Source: Actinomycetes bacterium (GTDB taxonomy: Bacteria > Actinomycetota > Acidimicrobiia > Acidimicrobiales > Palsa-688). Taken from it: DNA of 64,000 bases. Position 1 is the stretch's first letter; each line of letters begins with the position of its first letter. The position numbers and the translations under genes were made by a program. The notes beneath the pieces are model-generated. The model was not told where the DNA came from, searched no databases, and saw only the letters and a list, made by a program, of their open reading frames with translations. Shown here one piece after another: positions 1-9,026 of this stretch. The stretch lies in NCBI GenBank assembly GCA_021850325.1, contig JAJZMF010000048.1, positions 62,001 through 126,000 of the forward strand, written 5' to 3'.

Positions 1-277
1 GGTAGGCGACCTCGGTCCAGGCGTCCTCGTCGATGCTGGCGATGACCTTGGCCAGGGCCTTGGTCCCGGCGCGCACGGCCATGGTGTAGTTGGCCCCGAG
101 GCGCCCCAAGGTGGCGATGGTCTCTCTCGACCAGAACCCCGAGTCAAAGCCCACATCGCGCAGGCCGTCGAGAACCCATCTCGGCTCTCTTCCCCTCGCT
201 TCTCGGCGCGACGCTGGGTCAACTCGAAGCCCGCTAGGAGCCACTCGCGCTCGGCGAAGGTGGGAGACCTCCGGCAT
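1..277 (-). pseudogene. IS1380-family transposase fragment (runs off the window edge)
   Basis: Reading the minus strand from an ATG at 277, the frame is open to the window edge. From about position 155 down it gives a clear IS1380-type DDE segment: GFDSGFWS, which carries the second catalytic Asp, then RLGANYTMAVRAG and IDEDAWTEVAY. Upstream of that the frame is Arg-rich and does not resemble the N-terminal half of these transposases, so the first catalytic domain is missing or replaced. The C-terminal part with the Glu lies outside the window. This is a different copy from the fragment at 2302-3105, because both contain the same domain segment with different residues. Most likely a decayed insertion sequence. 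Confidence 0.6.
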
Positions 278-585
278 GTCCGGGGCAGGCGGATTGGCGC
301 CCGGGCCCGCGATCAGACATTATCAAGCCGTATAACGGATCCTCTTATACGACCGGATATAGCCTGATGCGGCCCGGTAGCTCGTTCGGCGGGCGGGTGT
401 GGAGGTGGCGGGCGCAGTCGGCCGCTTGGGCTCGCCCGTGTTCGGCCACCTCGACCAGCTCTGTGGGGAGGGGCGCCGAGCGCAGGGCCGCCGGGGTGGC
501 CTAGGCAAGTACGACATCGGGCAGGCATCGCACCTGGTATCCTCGGCGCTCAGCAGCTCGGGAACAGGCAAATGGAGGCCGCGAC
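278..585. other. Gene-free stretch upstream of the secreted three-module protein
   Basis: No convincing coding frame is seen on either strand. It contains a short AT-rich island at about 318-362 with repeated TATA-like steps (TTATCAAG, CTTATACG, GGATATAG), unusual in this GC-rich window, which may hold a promoter for the plus-strand gene at 586 or be leftover IS-end sequence. The segment from about 365 to 570 is ordinary GC-rich DNA. A GGAGG at 574-578 is the ribosome binding site of the next gene. Confidence 0.4.
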
Positions 586-2325
586 GTGCTCGAGCGTCTC
601 AGTCGTATTTCTGCCGCAGCTATTGTGATAGCGGGTACTTCGGTAGCCTTGGCCGGCTCCGCCCTAGCCGTCGGTCCGGCGCAGGGCCCACCATCTGCCT
701 GCAGCCTGCTGACCCAGGCCGACTTGTCGACGGTGTTCGAGGTGAGCGGGGTGCAGTTCCGTTCCCTTTCGGGCCAACCGAGCGGCAAAGCCCCTGCATG
801 GTCGACATGTGTGGTGACTGCCAACGGTGGTTGGCGCATGAGCGAAGGCATCGACTTCTTCGCGAACGCCGGGGCGGCCAGGGTTTACATCGATCGGCTG
901 GTGTCCGCGGGGCGGTACCAGATCGTCAAGGGTGTCGGTGACGAGCTGGCTGTCGACAAAGGAGAGCTTTGGTCCCTGGCCGGGCCCGATGTCGTGTGGG
1001 CCTGGGAGAGCCCGGCCAAAGCGCAGCCTCCTACGAGATCAGCCCAACAGGTGGCGCTGGCTAAAAAGTTGATCGGTCGTCTGGGACAGTCACCGCCGGC
1101 AACGCCGGACGGCTTGGCGCCGGGCGCCACGACGACGACGGTCGCAGTGGGGGACCGGGGGGACGAGGGGCAGTTCGCTTGTAGCCTGATCAGCGGCGCC
1201 GATGTCACCGCGACGCTCGGGCTGCGGACTGTGCAACGAGCTCCCAATGGGGGCAACTTCGCCTACGGGGGTCGCCCCGGCTACAGCAATTGCTTGTTGA
1301 CCGCATCCGGGGGCTGGGCCCTGCAGATGACGGTGGCCATCTACAGTTCCGACGGCGCCGCGGCACAGGCATTCGCACGTGCCGCCGAGGGCGGGCGCAC
1401 GGCGCGCCTCGGGGACGGTTCGCTCATCGAGGCATCATCGGGGCCGGGGATTGACTCGAGCTCGGACCTGTTGCACGGGCACAACCTGGTCACGCTCGGT
1501 GTCACGGGTGCGGCTGGTGCGCCGCCGACGGTCGCCGGGATGCTGGCACTGGCTGAGAGGATCGACGGCCACTTCGCGCGTCCGGTGTCCCAGCCGGCAC
1601 CACCCGAGCCCGGGCCCGGAGACATTGCTCCATGCGCGACACCCACCGCTGTGCTCGCTACGTTCGTCGGCTCGACGGTGACCCCGACGCCGGCTTTCAC
1701 CGGTATAGAGGGCACCTTGGAGTGCGATTTCGAGATCGCCGGGGCCGGGACCTATTACCTCGACACCACGACGACGGCCGGTTGGAGCGAGCGCGGGGGG
1801 CGGGGCTCCCTTTCCCAGCTGGTGGACCGGCAACTGCGGGCGTTCCGGCCGCCGCCCGGTGCACCGTTCCAGCCGCCCCCTCCGCTCTCCGAGGGGCCGG
1901 ACACCTCCTATGCCGGGCCAGACGGGTACGTCATCGATCTGACCGTTCCCAACCAGCACGGGAACCCGGTCAGGGTAGTCGTCATAGGCGAGGAGTCAAC
2001 TCCTCTCGCTGCCTGGACGTTACAAAAAGAGCAGCTGAAGCAACGTCTGGCACAAGTAAGAAATCAGGTACGAAAGACGGTGCAGGACCTGGACGACGAG
2101 CTCGCCAGGCGGTACGAAGCCTGGCAAAAGAAGTACCCGAGGTTCGACGAGACGGACCTCGAGAAGTTCGTCGCGGAGAACACCGACCGGTATATAAAAG
2201 ACTTCAACAACGCGTTAAACCCGCTCAACGAGCAAAAGGCAGCTTTGCAGTTCCAGATAAACACAATAATGTCGCTGGAAGCGCTGGCCGCTCTCGCCAG
2301 TTCACAGTTCAGCTCGATCCGCTGA
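586..2325 (+). CDS. Secreted three-module protein with coiled-coil C-terminus, function unknown
   Basis: A 579-residue protein. GTG start at 586 with GGAGG seven bases upstream. Residues 1-28 form a Sec signal peptide ending SALA. Three related cysteine-containing modules follow, at about 38-165 (CSLLTQADL, later CVVTANGGW), 198-335 (CSLISGADV, later CLLTASGGW) and 349-480 (CATPTAVLA, later LECDFEIAG). They resemble the DUF3558-type extracytoplasmic fold of actinobacterial lipoproteins, but there is no lipobox. Residues 490-579 are charged and helical, predicted coiled coil. The DNA for this tail (about 2010-2300) is noticeably richer in A/T and in AAA/ATA codons than the rest, which suggests a join. 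The gene sits between two transposase fragments and its end overlaps one. Function is not known. Confidence 0.75.
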   Translation: MLERLSRISAAAIVIAGTSVALAGSALAVGPAQGPPSACSLLTQADLSTVFEVSGVQFRSLSGQPSGKAPAWSTCVVTANGGWRMSEGIDFFANAGAARVYIDRLVSAGRYQIVKGVGDELAVDKGELWSLAGPDVVWAWESPAKAQPPTRSAQQVALAKKLIGRLGQSPPATPDGLAPGATTTTVAVGDRGDEGQFACSLISGADVTATLGLRTVQRAPNGGNFAYGGRPGYSNCLLTASGGWALQMTVAIYSSDGAAAQAFARAAEGGRTARLGDGSLIEASSGPGIDSSSDLLHGHNLVTLGVTGAAGAPPTVAGMLALAERIDGHFARPVSQPAPPEPGPGDIAPCATPTAVLATFVGSTVTPTPAFTGIEGTLECDFEIAGAGTYYLDTTTTAGWSERGGRGSLSQLVDRQLRAFRPPPGAPFQPPPPLSEGPDTSYAGPDGYVIDLTVPNQHGNPVRVVVIGEESTPLAAWTLQKEQLKQRLAQVRNQVRKTVQDLDDELARRYEAWQKKYPRFDETDLEKFVAENTDRYIKDFNNALNPLNEQKAALQFQINTIMSLEALAALASSQFSSIR

Positions 2326-3105
2326 CTCCCCCGGTCCGCTGGCCCCCCGAGCACGTCGCCGGGGCGCGACGCGACGCGTGATCGGGTAGGCGACGCCGAG
2401 GCGGTCGCAGGTCCGCATCAGCTCGGACGAGTAGAAGCCCGAGTCGGCCCGCAGGCTGAGGGGGCCTTGTGCGCCGCAGCGCCGAACGCGGGCGACGAGC
2501 TCTTCGACGAAGCGCTTCGCTCCGCGCTGGGTGTTCGCCGATCCCTTGCGCAGGCGCGCGTGCAGCACCTCGCCGGTGTCGGCTCTCGTCGCAAGGAGGG
2601 GGTGGTAGCCGAGGTGGCGGGTGTAGCCGTAGACGGCGCCACCCTTCTTGTAGCCATGGACAGGCACGATCGTGGAATCGAGGTCGATCGTCATCGCCTT
2701 GCTCCCCGGACCCGACCCGAGTCCCCAGGCGCGCCGTAGCGCTTCTGCGGTCACGGCTTCGAGCTGGCGGACATGGCCGAAGGTGAAGAGCCGAAGGAAG
2801 ATCCCAAGGGTCGAGGGCGCCATCACGCGAAAGGGCAGCACGCGCCGCGTCGCTCCGGCGCACAGGCGATCGGCTTGGTCGATGTGGCTCGCGCCGGCCA
2901 AGATCGCGAACACGAGGGTCAGGACCTTGCGCCCGGCGTGGGCGCCGCCGATCCGCCCGGCAAGCGAGACGGTCTCATTGATCAGGCGCTCGAGACCGAG
3001 CCGGATCACGAGCGTGGCGGGCAAGAGCAGCCCGGCATCGGCGACGAGGCTCGGCTCGTCGAACATCACCCCGATGTGGTCGAGCGCGCGCGATGATGAC
3101 GACAC
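2302..3105 (-). pseudogene. IS1380-family transposase, C-terminally truncated
   Basis: 267 residues, where IS1380 transposases are usually about 450. The N-terminal half is intact: the first catalytic Asp in TIDLDSTIVPVHG, then YGYTRHLGYHPLLA, LRKGSANTQRGAKRFVEEL and the second Asp in LRADSGFYSSEL. Similarity stops after GVAYPITRR and the frame runs into unrelated sequence, ending antisense to the last codons of the 579-residue secreted protein. The catalytic Glu domain is absent, so the element cannot transpose by itself. The break lies near 2340-2390 and marks a deletion or recombination point. The start has an IS-like leader just upstream (3106-3180). Confidence 0.85.
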
Positions 3106-3135
3106 AGAAAGTGCCTCCCTTGGCTTAGGGATCTG

Positions 3136-3179
3136 ACGACTTCAGCAACCGTCGTTCTCCCAGCTGGGGAGGCCTTTTT
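3136..3179. repeat. Probable IS1380 left-end region with two hairpins
   Basis: Immediately upstream of the truncated transposase lie two inverted repeats: ACGAC/GTCGT (3136-3140 and 3151-3155) and CTCCC/GGGAG around AGCT (3157-3171), the latter followed on the plus strand by five T residues (3175-3179). IS1380 elements carry terminal structure in this position and a hairpin with a T run also resembles an intrinsic terminator that would block read-through into the element. The exact IS terminus and target duplication cannot be fixed because the other end is missing. Confidence 0.4.
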
Positions 3180-3260
3180 GGTGGATCAGGGCCGTGCGTT
3201 GTCCCTGGTCAATGCGTGGATCCAGGCTAAGACAGCCGGGCGCGCCCCTGGGCACACCGC

Positions 3261-4085
3261 TCAGGCGACCGGCCAGGGGCCGCGCCCCAGGGCTGCGAGC
3301 AGCGCCGGGAGCAACCCTGGCGCAGCGGCGACCAGCGCCGGGTGCTCCCCCAGGTCGTCCGGGCCGAGCACCCGGTCCACCCCGGAGCCCACCATGACCA
3401 CGCCCCCGGCCTCACGCACGAGCAGCGCCCCTGCCGCAATGTCGATGGGGTGGGCGGCCCCGAGCACCAGGCCCGCGGCCCTCCCGGCGGCGACGTTGGC
3501 CAGGGAGAGGGCGCAGCTGCCGAGGATACGGGTGGCACAACCGGTCTCCCCCAGGCGCTCGACCAACGCCGTCATGCCCGTCCAGGGCGCCGGGCCCTTC
3601 AGCTCGGTGAGCACCAGCGCCCCTTCCAGGACCGCACCGGGCATGCAGCTCAGTCGCCTGCCGTTGGCCCAGGCACCCTGTCCCCGTACGGCTGTAAAGG
3701 TCTCCCCGCTCCAGGGCTCCGCTACGACGCCGAGCGCCAAGCCGGCACCGTCGGCCAGGGCCAGGCTGAACGAGCACGACCGCAGCCCGTGGGCGAAATT
3801 GGTGGTCCCGTCGACCGGGTCGACGTACCAGACAGGGCTGCCGGGTGGCACCGGGCGGTTGGGGAGCTCCTCGCCCACTACTGCGTCGGAGGGGAACTTC
3901 TCCCCCAGCACCGCCCTAACCTGTTGCTCGATGTCGAGGTCGGCATCGGTCACCCAGTCGGCACGCCCCTTCAGGCGCACCTGGCCAGCGGGGGCCCCCA
4001 TCCTCGTACGCTCCACGGCGTAGGCAGCAAGTTGGGTTGCATGGTCCAACCTCAGGGCCAGCTCGCCCGGGGCCAGGGTGGTCAC
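3261..4085 (-). CDS. Inositol monophosphatase family protein
   Basis: 274 residues, normal length for the Mg-dependent FIG/IMPase family, which removes phosphate from inositol 1-phosphate and related sugar phosphates. Metal-binding motifs are present: GEE at 71-73, DPVDGTTNF at 89-97 (both Asp), and HPIDIAAG at 212-219, where the usual Trp of WDxAAG is replaced but the third Asp (D215) remains. So it is probably active; histidinol phosphatase or fructose-1,6-bisphosphatase are alternatives in the same superfamily. The GTG start overlaps the upstream phosphodiesterase stop (GTGA), placing it last in the six-gene transporter operon. A hairpin overlaps its stop region (about 3238-3287) and could end the transcript. 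Confidence 0.85.
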   Translation of the reverse strand: MTTLAPGELALRLDHATQLAAYAVERTRMGAPAGQVRLKGRADWVTDADLDIEQQVRAVLGEKFPSDAVVGEELPNRPVPPGSPVWYVDPVDGTTNFAHGLRSCSFSLALADGAGLALGVVAEPWSGETFTAVRGQGAWANGRRLSCMPGAVLEGALVLTELKGPAPWTGMTALVERLGETGCATRILGSCALSLANVAAGRAAGLVLGAAHPIDIAAGALLVREAGGVVMVGSGVDRVLGPDDLGEHPALVAAAPGLLPALLAALGRGPWPVA

Positions 4086-4789
4086 CGCAGCCCCCCCGGC
4101 TCGGGCGGCGTACCGCGCTCGGCCGAGGCCATCCCGACCAGCCGGGCCACCTGGTTGGATATCACTGCGTCCACTCCGGCTCGCAGCATCACGGCGATGT
4201 CCTCCTCATCGTCCACGGTCCATACCGACACACCCCGGCCGGCCTCGTGGTGGGCCCGGACCACCGCCGGGGTGGCGAGCAGGAAGTACGGGTTGAACCA
4301 CTCCGGCCGAACGGCAGCCAGCAGGTCCGAGCTGGGTGGCGCCAGGCGGTCCCAGGTCAGGGCCACCCTGGCGGTGGACGAGAGCCCACGCAGGTGCACA
4401 AGCGCCTGCGTGCCGCCGGCGAAGACCGCCCGCTCCAGGCAGTCCTCGGCCACCACGACCGCCAACGCCGCCTCCATGACCTCGGGCCGCTCCACGTCGA
4501 CCATGACGGGCACGTCCACCGCCCGGAGCACCTCGGCCAGCTCCGGCACCCGGTAATGCTCAGAGCGGACCTCGCCCAGCTCCGGCCAGTCCAGTTCGCG
4601 CACGGGCACGTCCCATCCCCAGAGCCGGTCCAGGGTGTCGTCGTGCAGCACCACCACGCGACCGTCACGGGTCAGCTTGCAGTCGAGCTCCACCATGTCC
4701 GCCCCCAGGGCGACGGCGCCGGCGAAGGCCTGCAGTGTGTTCTCACGGTGCCCCACCGGGTCGCCCCGGTGGGCGATGGCGACGGTCAT
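4082..4789 (-). CDS. Glycerophosphodiester phosphodiesterase family protein
   Basis: 235 residues. A TIM-barrel GDPD enzyme that hydrolyses glycerophosphodiesters to glycerol 3-phosphate and an alcohol. Motifs: AHRGD with H7 and R8, VELDCKLTRDG with metal ligands E34 and D36, and VLHDDTLDR with catalytic H49. The C-terminal VSVWTVDDEED and AVISNQ match the family end. There is no signal peptide, so it acts in the cytoplasm on an imported or recycled substrate. ATG start overlaps the stop of the ABC ATPase gene (ATGA) and its own stop overlaps the IMPase start, so the three are translationally coupled. Confidence 0.9.
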   Translation of the reverse strand: MTVAIAHRGDPVGHRENTLQAFAGAVALGADMVELDCKLTRDGRVVVLHDDTLDRLWGWDVPVRELDWPELGEVRSEHYRVPELAEVLRAVDVPVMVDVERPEVMEAALAVVVAEDCLERAVFAGGTQALVHLRGLSSTARVALTWDRLAPPSSDLLAAVRPEWFNPYFLLATPAVVRAHHEAGRGVSVWTVDDEEDIAVMLRAGVDAVISNQVARLVGMASAERGTPPEPGGLR

Positions 4790-6030
4790 AGCCTGCCTGT
4801 CCTTTGCTCGTAGGAACCACCCGTGCGCACCACGGCCGCCCGGTCGCCTATCTCGTGGGCCAGCACCCCGTCCCGGTACAGCAGCACCCGTCGCAAGCTG
4901 ACCCGGGCGCTGCCGCCTCCGGGCCCCGGCCGGGCGGGGACGTACGCCCGCAGGCGCACGAGGTCACCGCTTCCCGGCCCTTGCCGGTCCTCGGGCGCCC
5001 CGAGCTGGAGGAGGACCTCCTTGAAGTGCCCGCGCCTGGTCTCGCGCACCACCCGCGCCGTTGCACCGGCTCCCAGGTCCCCCTGGTCCTCGACAACCTC
5101 GACGTCCTCCGGCCTTACCGCCACGTCCCACTCCCCCGCCTGGAGATGAGCCGGTACGGCCAGGGCGCCACCGGTAAAAGGCACCAGTTGGCCACCCCTG
5201 CCGAGCCGCACCCCATGTGGGCCGAGGGAGCCCCGCAGCGTGCTCACCTGCCCCACGAAGCCGGCGACGAACGTCGTACGGGGCAAGCGGTACACGGCGT
5301 CAGCACTACCTGTCTGCTCGATCCTGCCCTGCCACATGACGGCCACCTGGTCGGCCACCGACAGGGCCTCGTCCTGGTCGTGGGTCACGAACACCGTGGT
5401 GATGCCGAGCCGTTGCTGGATGTCCCTGATCTCCTCCCGGACGGCCACCCTCAACTTGGCGTCCAGGTTGGAGAGGGGCTCGTCGAGGAGCAGTACCTGG
5501 GGTTCGAGGACCAGGGCGCGGGCCAGGGCTACCCTTTGCTGCTCGCCTCCCGACAACTGTGCCGGTCGCCTTTCCCGCAGGTGCCCCAGGTTGACCAGGC
5601 TGAGCGCAGCATCGACCCTGGCCTCGACCTCGGCCCTCGGCAACCGGCGCAGGCGCAGCCCGAAGGCGACGTTCTTGAAGACAGACATGTGGGGCCACAG
5701 GGCGTAGCTCTGGAACACCATGGCCGTCGGGCGCTTCTCGGGCGGCAGTGCGGTCACGTCCAGGCCGTTCACGCGCACTGCACCCTGCTCGGGGAGGATG
5801 AAGCCGCCGATCATGCGCAGGGTCGTCGTCTTGCCGCATCCGGAGGGCCCCAGGAGGCAGCACATCTGGCCTGCCGGCACGGTGAGCGAAAGACCGTCCA
5901 CAACCGTGCTCGTGCCAAGGACCTTGGTGAGCCCCTCCAGGTGCAGCCCCTCGCCGGACGGAGCAGCAGCGGTGCCGTCGGATGTCATCAGGCTCGTCCA
6001 GGCATTTCTTGGGCCGGCCCGCTCGGTCAT
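4786..6030 (-). CDS. ABC importer ATPase, PotA/FbpC/UgpC class
   Basis: 414 residues. It energises the importer encoded upstream. Walker A GPSGCGKT at 61-68, Q-loop in MVFQSYALWPHM, signature LSGGEQQ at 159-165, Walker B LLLDEP near 180-185 and switch H217 are all intact. The C-terminal about 150 residues form a TOBE-type domain typical of polyamine, iron, phosphonate and glycerol-phosphate importers. The start at 6030 has AGGAGGGG upstream; a second ATG at codon 15 is possible. The gene lies 10 bp after the second permease and overlaps the phosphodiesterase gene by 4 bp. Confidence 0.9.
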   Translation of the reverse strand: MTERAGPRNAWTSLMTSDGTAAAPSGEGLHLEGLTKVLGTSTVVDGLSLTVPAGQMCCLLGPSGCGKTTTLRMIGGFILPEQGAVRVNGLDVTALPPEKRPTAMVFQSYALWPHMSVFKNVAFGLRLRRLPRAEVEARVDAALSLVNLGHLRERRPAQLSGGEQQRVALARALVLEPQVLLLDEPLSNLDAKLRVAVREEIRDIQQRLGITTVFVTHDQDEALSVADQVAVMWQGRIEQTGSADAVYRLPRTTFVAGFVGQVSTLRGSLGPHGVRLGRGGQLVPFTGGALAVPAHLQAGEWDVAVRPEDVEVVEDQGDLGAGATARVVRETRRGHFKEVLLQLGAPEDRQGPGSGDLVRLRAYVPARPGPGGGSARVSLRRVLLYRDGVLAHEIGDRAAVVRTGGSYEQRTGRL

Positions 6031-6040
6031 CGTCCCCCTC

Positions 6041-6862
6041 CTAGTGCAATTGGAACCCGCGTGCCAGGGCGCCGCCCATCACGTGCCTGCGCACCAGGAG
6101 CATGAGCGCCACCGATGGCACGGACAGCAGGAGCGCGAAGACGGCTGCCGCCTGGGGCGGGTAGTTGTTGACAAGCGAGTACATCTGCGTCGGCATGGTC
6201 ACGTAGTTCGGCGCGCCCACCAGGAGCGTCCCCTGCGCCTCGTCAAAGGACGCCAGGAACGCCAGGACCATGGCCACGAATATCCCGGGTGCGGCAACGG
6301 GCAGGGTCACCCAGAGGAACGTCCTCACCCGGCCGGCCCCGGCGTCGCGTGCCGCCTCCTCCAATGCCGGGGGCACGCCGGCGAACGCTGCCGCAGGGAT
6401 CCAGACCATGAACACGATCGTCCCCAGTAACTGGATGAGGACGACCCCCACCGCGCTGCCCATGATGTGGAGGCTGTAGAAGAGGCCGGCGATGGCCAGG
6501 TACAGGCCGATCTTGGGAAAGGCGTTGGTGGAGAACAGCAGCACCAGGAAGCTGCGGCGCAGCGGGAAGGAGCTCCGGGCGAACGCGTAGGCGGCGGGCA
6601 GGCAGACCACGGCCGAGACGGCGGTAACCACGGGTGAAAAGAACAGGCTGAGCTCGATGGAACGCCAGAGCTGAGGTGCCGAGAACACCTCGCCCCACCA
6701 GTCGAGCGACCAGTGCTGGGGCAGGAGCGCCGGGTAGGTCCAGGTCCCGGCGAAGGCCCAGAGCAGCAGCCAGGCCAACGGGCCCAGGATGAACAGCGCC
6801 AGCAGGGCGAGAGCAGCTGCCGGAGGGGTGCGCCGGGCCAGGGAGCGGAGCGGCACCTTCAT
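6041..6862 (-). CDS. ABC importer permease (second subunit)
   Basis: 273 residues from the ATG at 6862, which overlaps the upstream permease stop as ATGA; an upstream start at 6889 would only add residues already coding in the other gene. About six membrane spans are visible and the cytoplasmic EAA loop EEAARDAGAGRVRTFLWVTLP docks with the ATPase. It belongs to the PotC/FbpB-type BPD_transp_1 family and forms a heterodimer with the neighbouring permease. Confidence 0.88.
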   Translation of the reverse strand: MKVPLRSLARRTPPAAALALLALFILGPLAWLLLWAFAGTWTYPALLPQHWSLDWWGEVFSAPQLWRSIELSLFFSPVVTAVSAVVCLPAAYAFARSSFPLRRSFLVLLFSTNAFPKIGLYLAIAGLFYSLHIMGSAVGVVLIQLLGTIVFMVWIPAAAFAGVPPALEEAARDAGAGRVRTFLWVTLPVAAPGIFVAMVLAFLASFDEAQGTLLVGAPNYVTMPTQMYSLVNNYPPQAAAVFALLLSVPSVALMLLVRRHVMGGALARGFQLH

Positions 6863-7848
6863 CGCACCGACCGCTTGTTGGTGGCCCATGTCGCCCAGAG
6901 GTAGGGCACGGCGAGGAGCGCGGCCAACCCGAACAGGACCATGGCCATGACCTCACCCTGCTGGGGCTGGTTGAAGGCGGAGAAGGTGTCGGCCGCCTCG
7001 ACCCCGAGCATGTTCGGTGCCGAGGGGCCCACCAGGTAGGGCACGGTGTAGCTGCCGATGACCGAGATGGCCGTGAACGTCATGGCGATCACGGTGGGCA
7101 GCATGTTGAGGGGCAGGAGGACCTGGCGAACCGTAGCGCCCAGGCCGGCACCCGCGTCGCGTGCCGCCTCCACCAGGGAGTCGGGCACGTTGCGCAGGCC
7201 CGAGGTGAGCATGAGGACGGCGAAAGGGATGTTCACCCAGATCTCGGCCAGGGTCACGCCGTCCATGGTGTAGCTCAGGACCGGGAAGCCGGGCAGCCCG
7301 GCGGCGTGGGCCATCGTCTTCACGAACCCCCCCGGTCCCCAGAAGGTGAGGAAGGCGTACGACGCGATGACGACCGGCACGAAGAGAGGGACCACGGAGA
7401 GCGAGCTCAGCAACCGGGCCGCCCACGAACTGCTGAAACGGGCGTACAGGGCCACGACCCAGGCGATGACCACGACCGACAGAGTGGAAACGGCCGTGAC
7501 CCAGATGGTGATGACCACGTCCGCCTGGAAGTCGGGGTCGCCGAGCACGTTGCGGTAGGCGGCGAACGTGGCCCAGCGGTGGCCGGCCGAGTACTGGTGC
7601 AGACCGATGGCGGAGATGGCCGAGTTGTACCCCCCCAGGTGCCCGAGCGTGTAGGTGACGGCTATGAGGATGGGGAAACCCGTGAAAACGAGCACGAGGG
7701 CGATGGGCGGCAGGGCCAGGGCGAGCGGGCCGACCCTGGCGCTCAGCCGTCCCCGAACTGTGGCCCTGCGCGCCCCAACCCGCGGTGCGGGCTGGGGCGC
7801 GCGGCCCGGGCCGGCGGAGCGTGGGAGCTCCAAGGACGAGGTGGACAA
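6859..7848 (-). CDS. ABC importer permease (first subunit)
   Basis: 329 residues with a TTG start at 7848, 23 bp after the binding-protein gene. A basic cytoplasmic N-terminus of about 40 residues precedes six predicted membrane spans. The EAA loop VEAARDAGAGLGATVRQVLLP and the following SYTVPYLVG are typical of PotB-type permeases for polyamines, Fe(III), phosphonates or glycerophosphodiesters. Substrate cannot be told from the permease alone. Confidence 0.88.
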   Translation of the reverse strand: MSTSSLELPRSAGPGRAPQPAPRVGARRATVRGRLSARVGPLALALPPIALVLVFTGFPILIAVTYTLGHLGGYNSAISAIGLHQYSAGHRWATFAAYRNVLGDPDFQADVVITIWVTAVSTLSVVVIAWVVALYARFSSSWAARLLSSLSVVPLFVPVVIASYAFLTFWGPGGFVKTMAHAAGLPGFPVLSYTMDGVTLAEIWVNIPFAVLMLTSGLRNVPDSLVEAARDAGAGLGATVRQVLLPLNMLPTVIAMTFTAISVIGSYTVPYLVGPSAPNMLGVEAADTFSAFNQPQQGEVMAMVLFGLAALLAVPYLWATWATNKRSVR

Positions 7849-7871
7849 TGTCGGCAGAGGTGCCCGGAGGG

Positions 7872-9026
7872 CTACTGGGCCACCTGGCGCTGCCAGTCGG
7901 CCGCCATGTCGTTGCCTGTGTCGGACGAGTAGCCCAAGGCAGGGTTGGAGCCGAAGTGGGCGAACTCCGCCTGGATCTTGGCCGGCATGTACTTGTACTC
8001 GATGCCGGGCGTTCCGTTCATCACCGCCACGATCGTGCTCTGCTGGGAGGGTTGCAGGGCCCAGTTGAGGAACTGGAACGCCAGGGCCTTGTTCGGCGCA
8101 TTGACCGGCACCCCGAGATAGTCGGGGCCCCCGACCAACTGGGGGCTGATCTCGGTCAACTTGATGTAGGGCGGCAGCTGGTGGTCCTTCAGGGCGGTCA
8201 GCGCCTGGTCCGACCAGACGGTGCCCATCTCGATCGTGCCCGCCCCGAGCAGCGTGAGCACGGCGGTGTTGCTGGTGGGGTACTCCTTGTTGTAGACGGA
8301 GGAGCCCAGCTTCTTCAGAAGGGCGAGCCCCTGGGGCCAGTACTTCTTCTCGTCGGCGGGGCTGTAACCGAGCGCCATGGCGCGCTGAGCCGTCGCGGGC
8401 ACGAACTTGTTCAGTACCGCCTGGACAAATGCGCTGCCCGAGCCCCCGTCATTGGGGTTGCAATAGGAGAACTGGCCCGGGTGGGCCTGCACCCAGGAGA
8501 TCAGGCCGTTGAGGGTGGTCGGAGGGGTGGGCACCTTGCGCGAGTCGTACGCAAGCAGGACCTCGGAACCCCGGAGCGGCACGCCCTCGTTGTTGACCGG
8601 GCTGAACAACGCCGGGTCGATCTCGGAGCGCGCCGGCAACAGCGCACTGGTCACCTTGGTCAGCAGGTTGGCCACTGCAGCCTGCTGGACGGCACCGCTC
8701 TCCACCAGGTCGACGGGGCTGGGCTGGTGGGCCTTCACCGATGCCGCTATCTGGTCGTAGTCGGCGGTGTCCTGGGCCCCGCTCTGAGAGAAGACGAACT
8801 TTATGTTGTCCCCGGGGTGGGACTTCTCGTAAGCGGGGATGAGATGGCTCTCCCAGATCTGCTGGACGTTGACGTCGCCGCTCGAATAGAAGGTGAACGT
8901 ACCTTTGAGGTACGTGCTCGTGGCTTGGGCGCCGGCCGTGACGGCCGAGGAGCCCAGTGCCGTAACGGCGGCGGTGAGGGAGAGCAGCGCCGGGCGGAGC
9001 ACAGAGCGCGTGCGATGAGCCTTCAT
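7872..9026 (-). CDS. ABC importer periplasmic-type substrate-binding protein
   Basis: 384 residues from the ATG at 9026, chosen because GAGGAG lies about nine bases upstream and it opens a clean Sec signal peptide (MKAHRTRS, hydrophobic core, cleavage near GAQA). There is no lipobox Cys, unlike most Gram-positive binding proteins, so retention at the membrane is unclear. The mature part has the bacterial extracellular solute-binding fold (FYSSGDVNVQQIW near the start, FLNWALQPSQQ near the end), closest by eye to Fe(III), polyamine or 2-aminoethylphosphonate binders. First gene of the six-gene operon; the downstream GDPD and IMPase genes suggest a glycerophosphodiester ligand, as inference. 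Confidence 0.88.
   Translation of the reverse strand: MKAHRTRSVLRPALLSLTAAVTALGSSAVTAGAQATSTYLKGTFTFYSSGDVNVQQIWESHLIPAYEKSHPGDNIKFVFSQSGAQDTADYDQIAASVKAHQPSPVDLVESGAVQQAAVANLLTKVTSALLPARSEIDPALFSPVNNEGVPLRGSEVLLAYDSRKVPTPPTTLNGLISWVQAHPGQFSYCNPNDGGSGSAFVQAVLNKFVPATAQRAMALGYSPADEKKYWPQGLALLKKLGSSVYNKEYPTSNTAVLTLLGAGTIEMGTVWSDQALTALKDHQLPPYIKLTEISPQLVGGPDYLGVPVNAPNKALAFQFLNWALQPSQQSTIVAVMNGTPGIEYKYMPAKIQAEFAHFGSNPALGYSSDTGNDMAADWQRQVAQ

Noticed and set aside
1-3180. A composite transposon carrying the secreted protein gene
   Set aside because: The two IS pieces are different copies, both incomplete, and no matching terminal repeats or target duplication were found; only remnants can be claimed.
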